Part shown: one piece after another, positions 12,370 to 22,629 of the stretch | Layout of the letters: each line of letters opens with the position of its first letter | Position numbering within the stretch: position 1 is the stretch's first letter | Source of the DNA: Turbatrix aceti | Lineage: Eukaryota; Nematoda; Chromadorea; Rhabditida; Panagrolaimidae | Assembly: GCA_963969345.1 (NCBI GenBank) | Contig: OZ017769.1 | Coordinates: 10,419,725-10,483,724, forward strand | Direction: 5' to 3' | DNA: 64,000 bases | Notes under the pieces: generated by a model | What the model was told of the DNA's origin: nothing | Databases searched by the model: none | The model's input: the letters and a program-made list of their open reading frames with translations, nothing else | Program-made: the position numbers and the translations under genes

Positions 12370-13313
12370 CGATTTAATTGTAAGATGAACGAAATAAATG
12401 TTGTCCGCAGAAGCTGAGCAGTCAAGAATTACTGCTTTTTGTTCGTTTACAGTTATTTTAGTTATAAAAAGGCAAGGGTTGTGAATAGATATTGTGTAGT
12501 TACCACACAATGTAATTGCCAGTAAATAACACTTGTTACTTTGTTGTCTGACTTTTATATTTGATAAACATGGGAAGTAGGCGCTCTATGGAAATTTAAT
12601 TTAAGTTCTGACGTAAAAATATTTCTGATATTATAGTAAGCTTTTGGCCATCATTACTCTCATATGTATCTTCTACATCTATGACATAAATATTTACTTA
12701 CAAATCACGTTACTGATGTAAGTTAAGAAATCCAACAACGCAAATCGCAAAATTATAATCCAGTGTGTACGAGAAAGAGAAATAAATTGAAATTGAAATT
12801 GAAATTGCGGCAACTTTCGGCGCGCTTGTGCAACCTGCTGGCAACGAAAAAGGGGAGTCTGTGGAAAAAATCGCCATTCGTTCAGTTTGAAAGCTACATT
12901 GCTGAAAATTTCAGTACCGGCGTAAAAATAAATTCTAAGTTCAACGGGGATAATCATTTAATTCAATTTGGACAAAAAAGTTCCTAAAAGTTCAAGTTTT
13001 CGAAAAAATAGCAATTTTCGAAAATTTTTCGAACATTTAGGAACAAATAAATAAAAAATTTTAATTCTGCAGAGTTTTTTACGTCTCAGGGCAGGCTTCT
13101 TGCCACAACGCTTCAAAAATCGCTCAATTGACGTCGAAAACTTCCAGAAGTCGTAGCTCCAGAATCCGGCTTCTGGAATTTTTTTTATATTTATTTCTGT
13201 ACCTCCCCCCTTGCCACCTGCAACTTTGGCACAAAACATTTGAAGTTGTAAAATTAAGGGGTCGCGCCTTCCTCCTTGTTCATAAATCGGCTCGCAGAGT
13301 GCGTCTTAATTTA
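12370..13313. other. Intergenic DNA
   Basis: Holds a short (AAATTG)n tract at about 12785-12806 and AT-rich sequence. A patch at 13080-13280 is richer in GC but has no recognisable gene. The upstream region of the minus-strand receptor gene should lie at 12370-12600. Confidence 0.5.
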
Positions 13314-14603
13314 TTAATGAATTTTAGGATATCCAATAACGTGAATCGCATCGGTCTTCATGGTATACAGCGTTCGATTACCCCCAGATGCTATATAACA
13401 AACGATGTTTAAAACAGACTGATCGAAACGATGACAACCGGAAAAGGCTTTTGGGTAATCGAACATTGAAGCGATGGAACAGTTTTCTCCAGAAGCAACT
13501 GCTCCGGACGGCGCCATGCATTCTTTTTCAAGCGCACACCTGAAGAGTCGCGAGTAGTGCTTCCAGCCATTTGACGTTCCAAAGTAAAGAAGAAACAGCG
13601 CTTGATTTTGTTCAACGGATTTCAGCTTTTCAGGATCTAAATCTGGGAAGAATTCATACGTTTTATTGTGTATTGCGGGGTACATCATATGGCCTGTAGT
13701 GCGGTAGAGTTCAATATCAACGACGTCACTTTTTTCAAGTGCGCGTTTGATTAGATTCTGGAAAAAAACGAATAATGTTTTTTTTTGTGATGCAAAACTA
13801 GAAGTCAACGACAACTGTTTTTGTATTATTTTGTAACAAACATACCTTGAAATCATCAGGGTTTTTTGGCTCAAATCGTATTGACGCATCAGCCCACATT
13901 AGAATTGGATACTGTTTGAGTATGAGCGCAGGAATAAGTGACTTGAATCGATAGCTCTGGTATTCAAAAATATAAGAAGGAAATCCTCTGAATTCCCGGT
14001 GAAAAAACTTGATCGATGCTTGACTGCATGTTTGCTGGAAGAGTTCCGTAGCGGCAATGTCAATGTCATTTCCAAAGAAAACATAGTACGGTACATCTTT
14101 GAGTTCAGGTACCAGGGACAGGGATATGCAGGAAAATCTGTAAAACATGTTTTTATTTTTCAGCAAAAGCATTGACTCCAACAAAGCTTACAAAGCTTCC
14201 GCTAGATGATTACTTGAAGTGAAAGTGACAATAGCCATGTTCTGTAATCCGAGAGACGATCGATTGAGCTTCGACTGATAAGAAGGAGGAACCAGCCATT
14301 CCTTGATTATTTTTTTGACCGCTGTCTCAGTTTCATCGACGGGTATTTCCGGATTAGTAGTAATACTACTTTGTGTGCCAAATACAGTCATACTTTGTGT
14401 GCCAAATACATTTGTATTTAACAAAACAGTTGAGAACGATTCTGCATACCTGGAGTAGCAGATCGTAAAACCCATACCAAATGCAACAAGTACAAATAAT
14501 AGTCTAAATAAATTTCTTCAAATGTTTTTTTACCGTTATTTAAAACAAAAACTTACACTTTATAGTAGTGACAATAAAATAGTGTGAAACGAAAGAAGTT
14601 CAT
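13314..14603 (-). CDS. DUF1647-like type II membrane protein, copy 2
   Basis: Four exons (14557-14603, 14192-14503, 13846-14137, 13314-13757) with the same intron positions and phases as copy 1, giving about 364 residues; the last exon is 444 nt in both. A signal-anchor helix (LLFVLVAFGMGFTICY) follows a short basic N-terminus. The stem carries a duplicated 9-residue unit (TVFGTQS / NVFGTQS). The lumenal domain keeps NMAIVTFTSSNHLAEAL, the YRFKSLIPALILKQYP block, MWADASIRFEP and the final CHRFDQSVLNIV..ASGGNRTLY segment. The frame is open throughout, so the gene looks intact. Function is inferred only from family resemblance (glycosyltransferase-like). Confidence 0.75.
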
Positions 14604-15099
14604 TTGGTTTATTTCGTTTCTATAAAAAAATCAAAAATTTAACATTTAATATTTAGGTATAAATTTGAGGTGCTTGTGTTTACTGTAATGCGAGGTTTTG
14701 CATCCAAGATCAATGTTGATTTTTTTGTCAAAATTGTGAATGTCCCCTATGAAACATTGTTGCATGAAAAACGCTACGCTTTGGGACCAAAAGACGCTAA
14801 AAATGTGAATTGCGTCCGCAAATTATGCATCTAAATATTCACAGCCTCAAAGAAGTACAGCGCAGTTTTTCACGAAAAGAAAAAAAAACATACATGTTGT
14901 ATTTTGGGAAGAATGCTAGGTCGACAAGCGTGCAGAGCGAAGAAAGCAATAGACTTCACAAGTTCAGTCTGAACAAATAAAAAAGTTTATTTTGTAATTG
15001 ACAAACAAATCAGGTGATATGCAAATAACCTGTTGTCGGTTTCAATTTTATTCCATAGATTCATCTCTTTGACACTCGTATTTTTTCATTAACAAAAAT
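14604..15099. other. Intergenic DNA
   Basis: AT-rich with no recognised feature; separates copies 2 and 3 of the DUF1647-like family. Confidence 0.5.
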
Positions 15100-16451
15100 T
15101 TATTCATGCCACCTCGCATCGCCAATGACGTGAATCGCATCGGTATCCATGGTATACAGCGTTCGATTACCCCCAGATGCAATGTAAGCAATCATGTTCA
15201 AAACAGACTGATCAAAACGATGACATCCGGAAAAAACTTCCGGGTGGTCATAAATCGAACGCAGTGAACACCCGGAAGCCAGCGACCCTGTAGGTGCCAT
15301 GCATTCTTTTTCAAGCGCACACTTGAAGAGTCGCGAGTAGTGCTTCCAGCCATTTGGCGTTCCAAAAAAGAGAAGAAACAACGCTTGATTTTGTTCAACG
15401 GATTTCATTTTCTCAGGATCAATTTCAGGAAAAAATTCGTAGGTTTTTGGATAAATTACTGGATGATTCATGTGGCCGGTGCCGTTGTAAAGCTCCATGT
15501 CTACGGCATTGCTCTTTTCAAGGGTGTGTTTGATTAAAGTCTAGAAAAAATGTAATTTGTTATTGATTTTGAAGTTAAGGGTCCAACATATTTTTAGATG
15601 CACACTATAGTTTTTGTTCAAATTTGTTCCATTGTATGAAAAAACATTTTTTAACACAAAGATAATTTTCGAATTTTTTTACAAAAAAATAGATTTTTAG
15701 TTATTATTTTTAAACAACAAAATTGTTTAAGAAATCAATGTAAATATAAATAGTATTACCTTGAAAGCATCAGAACTTTTGGGCTCAAATCGAATGCTCG
15801 CATCGGCCCACATAACAATTGGATATTGTTTTAGCAAAACGGCAGGAATAAGTGACTTAAATCGATAGCTGTTTTGATATTGAAACACGTAAGAAGGAAA
15901 TCCCTTGAAAACCTCGGTAAATCGCTTAATTTTGGCTCTTCTGCACATCTGCGCGTAGAGTGACACCGCGGAAGAGTCAATGTCATCTGCGAGAAAGACA
16001 TGGTAAGGAACTTTTTGTAGTTCGGGTACCAAAGACAGGGAGAGACAAGAGTATCTGAAAAAAAATTATTTTTACGTGCATTCGAGTTCAAAATTCATTT
16101 GATTCATTCGGGCATTGCGTCTGCATTGGAAAGAGAACGCCTTACAATGACTCAGCAAGATGATTACTTGAAGTAAAAGTGACAATAGCCATGTTTTGCA
16201 GCCCGAGAGCAGATCGATTGAGTGTTGCCTGATAAGACGGAGCGACCAACCATTCATCGGTTATTTTTTTGATTTTCGCCGCCTCATTATCAGCGGGTTT
16301 TTCTTGAGAAGTCGGTTTTTTCAGTTCATTTGGTATCGCCGAACCAGAGGGAGTTACAACTTCTAAGTATTTTTGGGGGGAAGCTTTTTCAAAAACTATC
16401 AATTTACCAGTTTCCGTCGCATTGCTTTGAACCAAGACCCAAGGTTGCTTG

Positions 16452-16762
16452 TGTTACGCGAGTACGAGTTGGTGCAACGCGTGCGCATTCGTATCTCGCG
16501 TAGAATAATTGTTTCCTGTATTTCCCTTTCCTATTGTCTCAGTTGTTGTTTTGTCTGTCGCCGCGAGCGGTCGTGTTCGTTGGCTGCGTGATCGACGCCC
16601 GGCCGAAGGCAAGCCCAGAGCAACCCAAAGACCTCAACCCGACGGAACTCCACCCTTGTTGAGGTAATGATTGGACCTGTGTATATTGTATTATATGTAT
16701 TGGTTACAGGTCTTTGCTTGTGAGTAAAGTATCTATCGCGAGTGGCATAGAGAACTACTACA
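16452..16762 (+). repeat. 5' LTR
   Basis: Starts TGTTACG and ends CTACTACA. Contains a 46-bp GT...AG segment at 16664-16709 that is precisely missing from the solo LTR at 30746-31010. Confidence 0.9.
16664..16709 (+). other. Intron-like segment within the LTR
   Basis: Begins GTAATG after GAG and ends TTACAG before GTCTTTGC. A second copy is at 17901-17946 in the 3' LTR. The solo LTR at 30746 reads straight from GAG to GTCTTTGC. The length difference between the two LTR types is exactly 46 bp (311 against 265). Confidence 0.6.
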
Positions 16763-16817
16763 TTGGTGACGAGAGGATTCGGCGACCTACAGAGGTGACG
16801 AGAAGCCGATCCAAGCC

Positions 16818-17678
16818 ATGCCCGCAACTCCGAACAAGACAGATCTCACGACCGAGCCCGAGAAGGATGCGAAGAAGAGCAAACCGCTTGCCGCGAAAGC
16901 TGCAGGGCCAGCAATCGGAGCGGTTGCAGTCTCAAAGCGATCATCGATCCAGGAGGCCAGGGTCACTCAGCAGAAAACCCGATGGTCGTGTCTATATGTC
17001 AAGGAGTGCACGTGCCATCAATTCGACGACTTCGCAGGATCCCAGGATCACATCGGTGCAGCGACCATTCATGAACGGAAGGGTGACCAGGCCGGTCGGA
17101 CCCTTGCCGTGCGGATCGCAGAAGCAGCCAACGATGACCAGCTCTCGAAAGTCAAGTTTGAAGGACGAGCAGAAGCGGTACCCCAGACGATTGCAAGCCA
17201 GTGCAATGTCAAAAAGGAGGGGAAAGTGGTGATAGCGAGTGTTCCTGTTATCACCGAAGGCAAGTGCGTGCCACGTGCGAAGGCAGCGCACCCAGCACTA
17301 TTGCCTACGATTGAAGATGTTCAAAGCATCCAGCATTGTCCGTCCCTGCCGTATCCAGCCGAGCGATACGGGCACATGCTCACGGATGGACTGAAGATGA
17401 ACGCCGATGTGGTGGACCTGCAGGAAGCAGTCCGCCTGATGCTGCGCAGCATCCGAACCAGTCCCAGCAAGATGGTTTCCGGTAACATCAGTCCTGCCGA
17501 AGCACTCTTGGACGACAACCGAAACCGACGCCGGATTTCGAGAAGCCGCAGACGCAGAGTGTTTGCAAGGAAACGTGTCCCGACGACTACCCGTCGCAGG
17601 GTGAATCCGACGACGACGTCTCAGGAAGGAGATTTGCCCCTGTCCCATGATTCAGCCCTTATTGTCCGTTTCTGTTGA
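16818..17678 (+). pseudogene. Chimeric gag-side/integrase-end frame of the LTR element
   Basis: A 286-codon frame starting just inside the element. The first part is a basic, Ala/Lys-rich sequence of gag-like position but no recognised domain. The later part (~residues 180-240) resembles the end of a retroviral-type integrase core: a PAER block followed by a helix and NISPAEALL, then an Arg-rich stretch. Protease, reverse transcriptase and RNase H are absent. This is best read as the relic of a large internal deletion that joined the start of gag to the end of pol in frame. The product cannot support its own transposition. Whether the frame is translated is unknown. Confidence 0.6.
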
Positions 17679-17688
17679 GAGAGGGAAG

Positions 17689-17998
17689 TGTTACGCGAGT
17701 ACGAGTTGGTGCAACGCGTGCGCATTCGTATCTCGCGTAGAATAATTGTTTCCTGTATTTCCCTTTCCTATTGTCTCAGTTGTTGTTTTGTCTGTCGCCG
17801 CGAGCGGTCGTGTTCGTTGGCTGCGTGATCGACGCCCGGCCGAAGGCAAGCCCAGAGCAACCCAAAGACCTCAACCCGACGGAACTCCACCCTTGTTGAG
17901 GTAATGATTGGACCTGTGTATATTGTATTATATGTATTGGTTACAGGTCTTTGCTTGTGAGTAAAGTATCTATCGCGAGTGGCATAGAGAACTACTAC
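17689..17998 (+). repeat. 3' LTR
   Basis: Direct repeat of 16452-16762, lacking its last base. Directly abuts the minus-strand LTR that begins at 17999. Confidence 0.9.
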
Positions 17999-18987
17999 TG
18001 TAACCGTATTGAGTCGTTCTGACTTAGTTTTATCGGCCACAAGCAAGACCTATAAGCGACACGTCATACCATACAATATACAGAATAATCTACCTCAACA
18101 AGGGTGGAGTTCCGCTGGGTTGAGGTCTAGGGTTAGCGTGAGGTAAGGTCGTGCCTATAAGGGAAACAATCGTTAGGGAGAGTAGGGAAAGCAAGGATGT
18201 CTTACCGGAGAGTGATCGTGGACAGAGGAATGATCTACTGCTCCCGACAGTTCGACAACAACAACTGGGACAAGGGAATGAGGGAACTATCTTTTCATCC
18301 TACTCTCTGAGCGAGACTTCATGCTAATTGCACGCACGTGCACAGGGAATGTCATCGCTCAACACTTTCCTCTCTCAGAGAAACTACAGGGCACAGAATC
18401 GGGGCAGAGGCTATTCCTCGAGATATGTCTGCTTGGAGGAATGGTCGACGACGAGTCGGTGTGGTTTGTTCCGGATTCTGCGGGACCGGCGTACAGGAGC
18501 TTGCGGAGTGCGCGGCTCGGAAACCGTCGGCGAGGTTGGAGGATCGGTAGCCGGAGTCACGGGGGCCGTCTGAGCAATGAGAGTCGACGGGGATGCCGGA
18601 GGCGTCGTTGCCTGGGCAGGGGTGACTGGCGTAGTCGGAATCGGGGTGACCGGGAGCGTGACCGGGGCCCATGACATCGGGGCGTCTTCGTCGTCGTCAT
18701 CTGGTGAAGGTAGAATAGCTGGCTGGGCGCCTGGTCTGTCACGCAGTTGGTTGACATGGTACACGCTGAAGTCGCCTGAGTCTTCTTTTACTTCATAGAT
18801 GACTTGGCCGCGACGGCGCATGATAACACCTGGTTTCCACTTTCCGGGGTTTCGATGGCGGTACCAGACGGGGTCACCGGGTTCGAAGATACGGCTTCGA
18901 ACACCGTGGTGGCGATCATACTGTTTCTTCGCCTTGGTCGATGCTGGCTCGTATGGCGCTGGTGGCTTCATCAGGTCCAGAGTTGAC
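17999..18987 (-). mobile_element. Truncated Ty3/gypsy-like element (pol end plus 3' LTR)
   Basis: Reading on the minus strand, pol coding sequence (18987 down to about 18411) is followed by a polypurine tract (GAGAGAGGAAAG) and a 366-bp LTR (18364 to 17999) that begins TGTTGAGCG and ends GGTTACA. The LTR is related to, but clearly diverged from, the 311-bp LTR next to it: both share a CCTCAACC..CGGAACTCCACCC block and an intron-like segment (here 18050-18093, 44 bp, GTAGAT...TTATAG). The 5' LTR, gag and most of pol are missing. The right edge stops inside pol, exactly at the CTTG repeat that borders the host gene. Confidence 0.85.
18411..18987 (-). pseudogene. C-terminal pol (integrase tail) fragment
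   Basis: About 190 residues of the end of a gypsy-type polyprotein. It has STKAKKQYDRHHG, then an SH3-like GDPVWYRHRNPGKWKPGVI block, VYHVNQLRDR, a long Pro/Thr-rich linker and a final RRSRRIRNKPHRL. These are the usual elements downstream of the integrase core in Ty3/gypsy elements. The integrase catalytic core is not present, so the piece is a relic. It is open on the minus strand up to the host-gene junction. Confidence 0.75.
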
Positions 18988-19163
18988 CTTGGTTGTCGTC
19001 ACAAACCAAGAATTGTAGATCGTGAAAGAGACAGCAAACGCGACAAATACAAATAATGCTCTAAAAATAAATACTACGTTGAAGTTTTTTTGTTAAAAAA
19101 AACCTACACTTTAAGGTAACGATAAATTGCAGATCGACGAAGTGCAATAAGAATTGAGTTCAT

Positions 19164-20684
19164 AGGACACGGGTTGCTAAAAAAATTTATTAGAGGGCAA
19201 AATGTTTTCGGTGACACGAGAGTATCAAAGTGCGTTGAACAATTTAGATGTGTTACGTTCAAACCTTGAGTCTTTTCAAATGATTCTAACGCAAACGCAG
19301 ATTAAACACAAGTCAATGGACGTCAACTTTACCAAGTGCGAGTTTTAAGACTTAAATTTGTAGTTACATGCTGTGACTCACAACCGTAGCCAATGTTGTT
19401 AAAAAGTAAATTATTACCGTTTTTTGATCGCGAACGAGCGAAATTTGTTTTTCATTTAGTTCAATAAATCGAACAAACTAGAACTTTTTTGTAGTGGATG
19501 AGATTTCGTTTGAGTACTTTTTTTTGTTCCGCTAATTAACCCAAGTTGAAAAATCTACGAAAACAAAAAAGACAATTTTGTTTCTTTGTGACTAAGAAAA
19601 ATATATGCAACACATCTAGTTCACTAAAATCTCCAAGGAGTTTTTCTGAACACATTGTTTTGTGTTCTGCAAAAAATATACAACAAAGAATGTATAAAAA
19701 CAACTATTGTCATGGGTACCGTGATATTCAAACACCAATTTTTATATTATGTACGATTATGAATACTTAGTAACGCGGGTGCATCGGAAAAAAGTGTTTT
19801 ATATACATAAATGCTTTTATTTTTAAAACTGCGAACTTTCTCGTCCTTTTTTTGTGATCGTAACTGTAACTGGGTCACTCTCACACAATATATAACGTTT
19901 GTTAATTGAACGTTATATTGTATTTAAAAAATGATAACGTGTACACATAAAAAAGATCAATCGTTTAATTGACTGAAATTATAAAGACAAGAATTTTTGT
20001 CTTTTTGAAGGGTGAATAACGTAAAACGAAAATTTTTATCTTCGTAAAGCGATTTAGACAGCTTTTGCGAGCACTGGGCGCAATCATGAGGCAATTGGAA
20101 CTCAAAATTTGTTTGTTCAACTGAATCGTTGTTACGTACAGCGGCGGGATTTTGAAACATGATTGAAAATGGTATCAAAAAAGTCTTTTGAATTATGAAC
20201 AAAACATTACAAAACAATCAAAAAAACTGTACATTTAATTTTAGTTTAAATGTGTTTAAATAGTAGATAAGCAAATGACACAAAAAAACATGAATAAAAT
20301 TTTCGCACACCAGACATGTCAACATTAACATTTTATTCATTTTTTAAAAGCATGTTTTAATCGACATGAAAATTTTTTTATGGAGCAAATAAAGTCAATG
20401 ATGCATTTTATTTATTTTATTTCACCGTTATTTTACCGATAACCAACACGACGTTATCACGGAAGGAACGGGGAATTTTTGAGCTCACATACGTATGCAA
20501 CAGCAGTTGCAGTTCAAAGTAAATAATGCGTACAACCATTTGGTAACAATTGTATTTGATTTGTTAAGATTAAAATTACTGGGATGACATCAGAATAATT
20601 TGTCATTATGTAAATACATACTTCAATCGACAAGCTTTTATGGGGAAAAAGCGAGAATAGCGCGACGAAATCACCTGCTTGGGG
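19164..20684. other. Intergenic DNA
   Basis: AT-rich. A 48-codon frame at 19202-19348 is unsupported. A possible LINE 3'-tail remnant (minus strand, GGTGAAATAAAATAAATAAA) is at about 20405-20430. Nothing else seen. Confidence 0.5.
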
Positions 20685-20692
20685 TATAAAAG
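20685..20692 (+). promoter_or_regulatory. TATA-box-like sequence
   Basis: TATAAAAG in a GC-richer context, 25 bp before the ATG of the small candidate gene at 20718. The spacing would put the transcription start almost at the ATG. Confidence 0.35.
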
Positions 20693-20717
20693 TGGTGCTT
20701 ACGTCAATCGGCGAAAT

Positions 20718-21011
20718 ATGTATAAGGTTAGTTCTTTAGAATATTACGATTTTCATTTTTAAGTTCCCTTTGTCCTTTTACAGTACTTTAAAAAATTAGT
20801 TTATTTTTTATTTTTATATAAACATTGCACAAGTTTACAAAAGCACAGTCAACAGTTGTCACAACTTTTTTTCCGCCCAATAAAAGCGTTTGAGAAAGGA
20901 AAACGTATTACGGTAAAGGATTTTCAAAACAAAATCCAAGAAACCGAAAGGAAGGAATTAGATGAGGGAGTCAATGCATTTGAGGAGCAGGAAGCACGCA
21001 TCTGTTACTAG
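20718..21011 (+). CDS. Candidate small two-exon gene, orphan
   Basis: Exon 1 (20718-20726, ATG TAT AAG) ends in a GTTAGT donor, and a 57-bp intron ends TTTTACAG. Exon 2 (20784-21011) stays open for 75 codons to TAG. The product would be 78 residues: a hydrophobic, aromatic N-terminus (YFKKLVYFLFLY), then a polar helical-looking region rich in Lys and Glu (QNKIQETERKELDEG). The evidence is a TATA box, a consensus-like intron and an open frame that includes a region of balanced composition. There is no family match, and a 9-nt first exon is unusual, so this may be chance. Confidence 0.35.
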
Positions 21012-21119
21012 TGTCCGCCTCTGCCAGACGCTGCCGCGTTCTCCGCGTCCTTGGCAACAAAGTACCGAGTGAGGACCTGAAATCAGATATCATATTTCAG
21101 CGGTTTCCCATACCCCATA

Positions 21120-21372
21120 TCAGTGTTCAATTTTTGCAACGTATCGGCAAACAATCTAAAAAACCTTTACCGATATTTTTTTCTACAGTATGATCCCCCA
21201 GAAAACTTACAAAAACGACAACAAGCAGAAGTGCAAGTATAAAAAATGGCACAAGAAGACACCATTTGCTGGTCTCTTGATCGTCGTCGGGATTTTCCGC
21301 TTCGCCTTCTTCGGCGTTGTTCGGTTGCTGGGGAGTAGTATTATTCGCGATGTTAGTTTCCTTCGTCGCCAT
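21120..21372 (-). CDS. Candidate small single-pass membrane protein
   Basis: Exon 1 (21211-21372) and exon 2 (21120-21155), joined in phase 0 across a 55-bp intron (GTAAGT...TTTTAG), give about 65 residues. The N-terminal 35 residues are polar and acidic (NAEEGEAENPDDDQE). They are followed by one strong transmembrane helix (CLLVPFFILALLLVVVF) and a short basic tail. No signal peptide is seen, so a tail-anchored or type II/III topology is likely. The family is not recognised. The composition of exon 1 is protein-like and GC-richer than its surroundings, which is the main support. Confidence 0.45.
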
Positions 21373-22629
21373 TTTTGGGGCAAATGACAAGCAAGTGACT
21401 GGAAAGCCGCCGAAAAGTAATGTGCCGCTGTACAGAAGAAAAGCCACCTGCGTACAGAAGGAAAGTCACCTGAGGAGGGAGCTTGTGTAAGCAATAAAGG
21501 GCGATAACTTATGCAGACATCAATCAGCTGACGCGGTACGGTAATGCTGCGGAGTAGTGTTTATTGGTGGGGGTTATTTCGCGAGCTTAAGGGGGTTAAA
21601 ACTCGGAAGCTGATGTGAGCGATTGGGATGAATGTGGTTGAACAGATATGTAGAGACCAAAAATAGGCATTCATCCGAGTGCGTTCGTGTTGGTTTGAAA
21701 AAAACGGTAATGATATCAAAATCGATGTTATTTGACAAAAAGTGGCAACTGTAGTCACGAAAAGGTAAGGCCTCTTACCCAAAACGACGATTTATGATTT
21801 TATTATAGTTCAACTGATTCAAAATCATTTCGACAAAATTACAAAAAATTTATGTTCAGAATACATACACATCACAAAAAAACAAAAAAACTGTAAGCTT
21901 CAAATAAATATCATTTCGTCACTTTGTGAATTTATATTATTAACAACCTCGATAAAGGTTATCAACGTAGTGCTTGTGCCTTTTAAGGCAAGGATTTCAA
22001 GGCAAACCATCTGCTTGATCACCCAACAGGTGGCGACATGCTGTGCGCTACAAGTGGGGAAAAATTTTTTATTCATGTTTAAAGTATTTTTTGTGTATGA
22101 AAAAAAGATCTCCAACATTTACATAAGGGGTAAATGTAATACCAAAAAAAGAAAACATCGCAAAAATCAAATTTATTTTTGAAATAACATAATTATTTTG
22201 ACATTCATATGTACTTTACAAGGCAGGAAACCGTTTAGACAAATTCTTCAATTTGTTTTCATAGTTGGATGTTCACGAAGCGTCCAACCTTCAGACGGAG
22301 CGCTTTTTTCAATCTCACGTCAAGATCGGCGGTGATTACATCGATCTGCGCCGCCATTCGTTCGGACTTACTTTTCTATTTTACTGCTTTCTTTTTATTG
22401 TATGAATACTCACCGCATTTGTCAATTCGTTTTCAGACAATGTCTCCTTGCAATTACAAGTACTAGATCCAACAGTTCGAAGTATGCATTTATGTATTTA
22501 ACTCACTCATGTCGTCAAAAACCCTAATGGAAAGTAATAGATTTCTCTTATGTCTCTGCTGTCTCTCTGCGCTCCAAAAAGCAGCGCGCAGCAGGTGCAT
22601 AAAAATTCACTTGGGTTCTGTAAATAGAT
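21373..22629. other. Intergenic DNA upstream of the U2-like gene
   Basis: No protein-coding gene recognised. The 70 bp before 22630 should contain the snRNA proximal sequence element if the U2-like gene is transcribed, but I cannot identify it with confidence. Confidence 0.45.

Larger units (their letters stand above)
16452..17998 (+). mobile_element. Internally deleted LTR retrotransposon
   Basis: Two near-identical direct repeats, 16452-16762 (311 bp) and 17689-17998 (310 bp), begin TGTTACGCGAGTACGAG. They flank about 930 bp of internal sequence. A TTGGTGACGAGAGG primer-binding-site-like sequence directly follows the 5' LTR (16763 on). A purine-rich tract (GAGAGAGGGAAG) directly precedes the 3' LTR. 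The 5' LTR ends in CA; the final A of the 3' LTR is absent where it abuts the next element. The interior is far too short for gag-pol and holds one chimeric frame. Near-identity of the LTRs means recent insertion. A solo LTR of the same family lies at 30746-31010. Ty3/gypsy affinity is inferred from the internal frame. Confidence 0.9.
15100..19163 (-). pseudogene. DUF1647-like gene, copy 3, split by nested LTR elements
   Basis: Exon 1 is 19108-19163. Exon 2 is in two pieces (18988-19060 and 16146-16447) separated by about 2.5 kb of retroelement sequence. Exons 3 and 4 are 15760-16054 and 15100-15540. The break lies in the stem region just after the signal-anchor helix, and the tetranucleotide CTTG is present on both sides (16448-16451 and 18988-18991). 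Apart from the insertion, the pieces have matching phases and no stop or frameshift, so the damage is recent. Without the insertion the product would have been about 388 residues, like its two neighbours. All family blocks (NMAIVTFTSSNHLAES, MWADASIRFEP, CHRFDQSVLN) are preserved. A cryptic transcript starting inside the element could in principle still make the C-terminal part. Confidence 0.8.

Noticed and set aside
19202..19348. 48-codon frame starting MFSVTREYQS
   Set aside because: No splice context, no family, and short enough to arise by chance in this composition.
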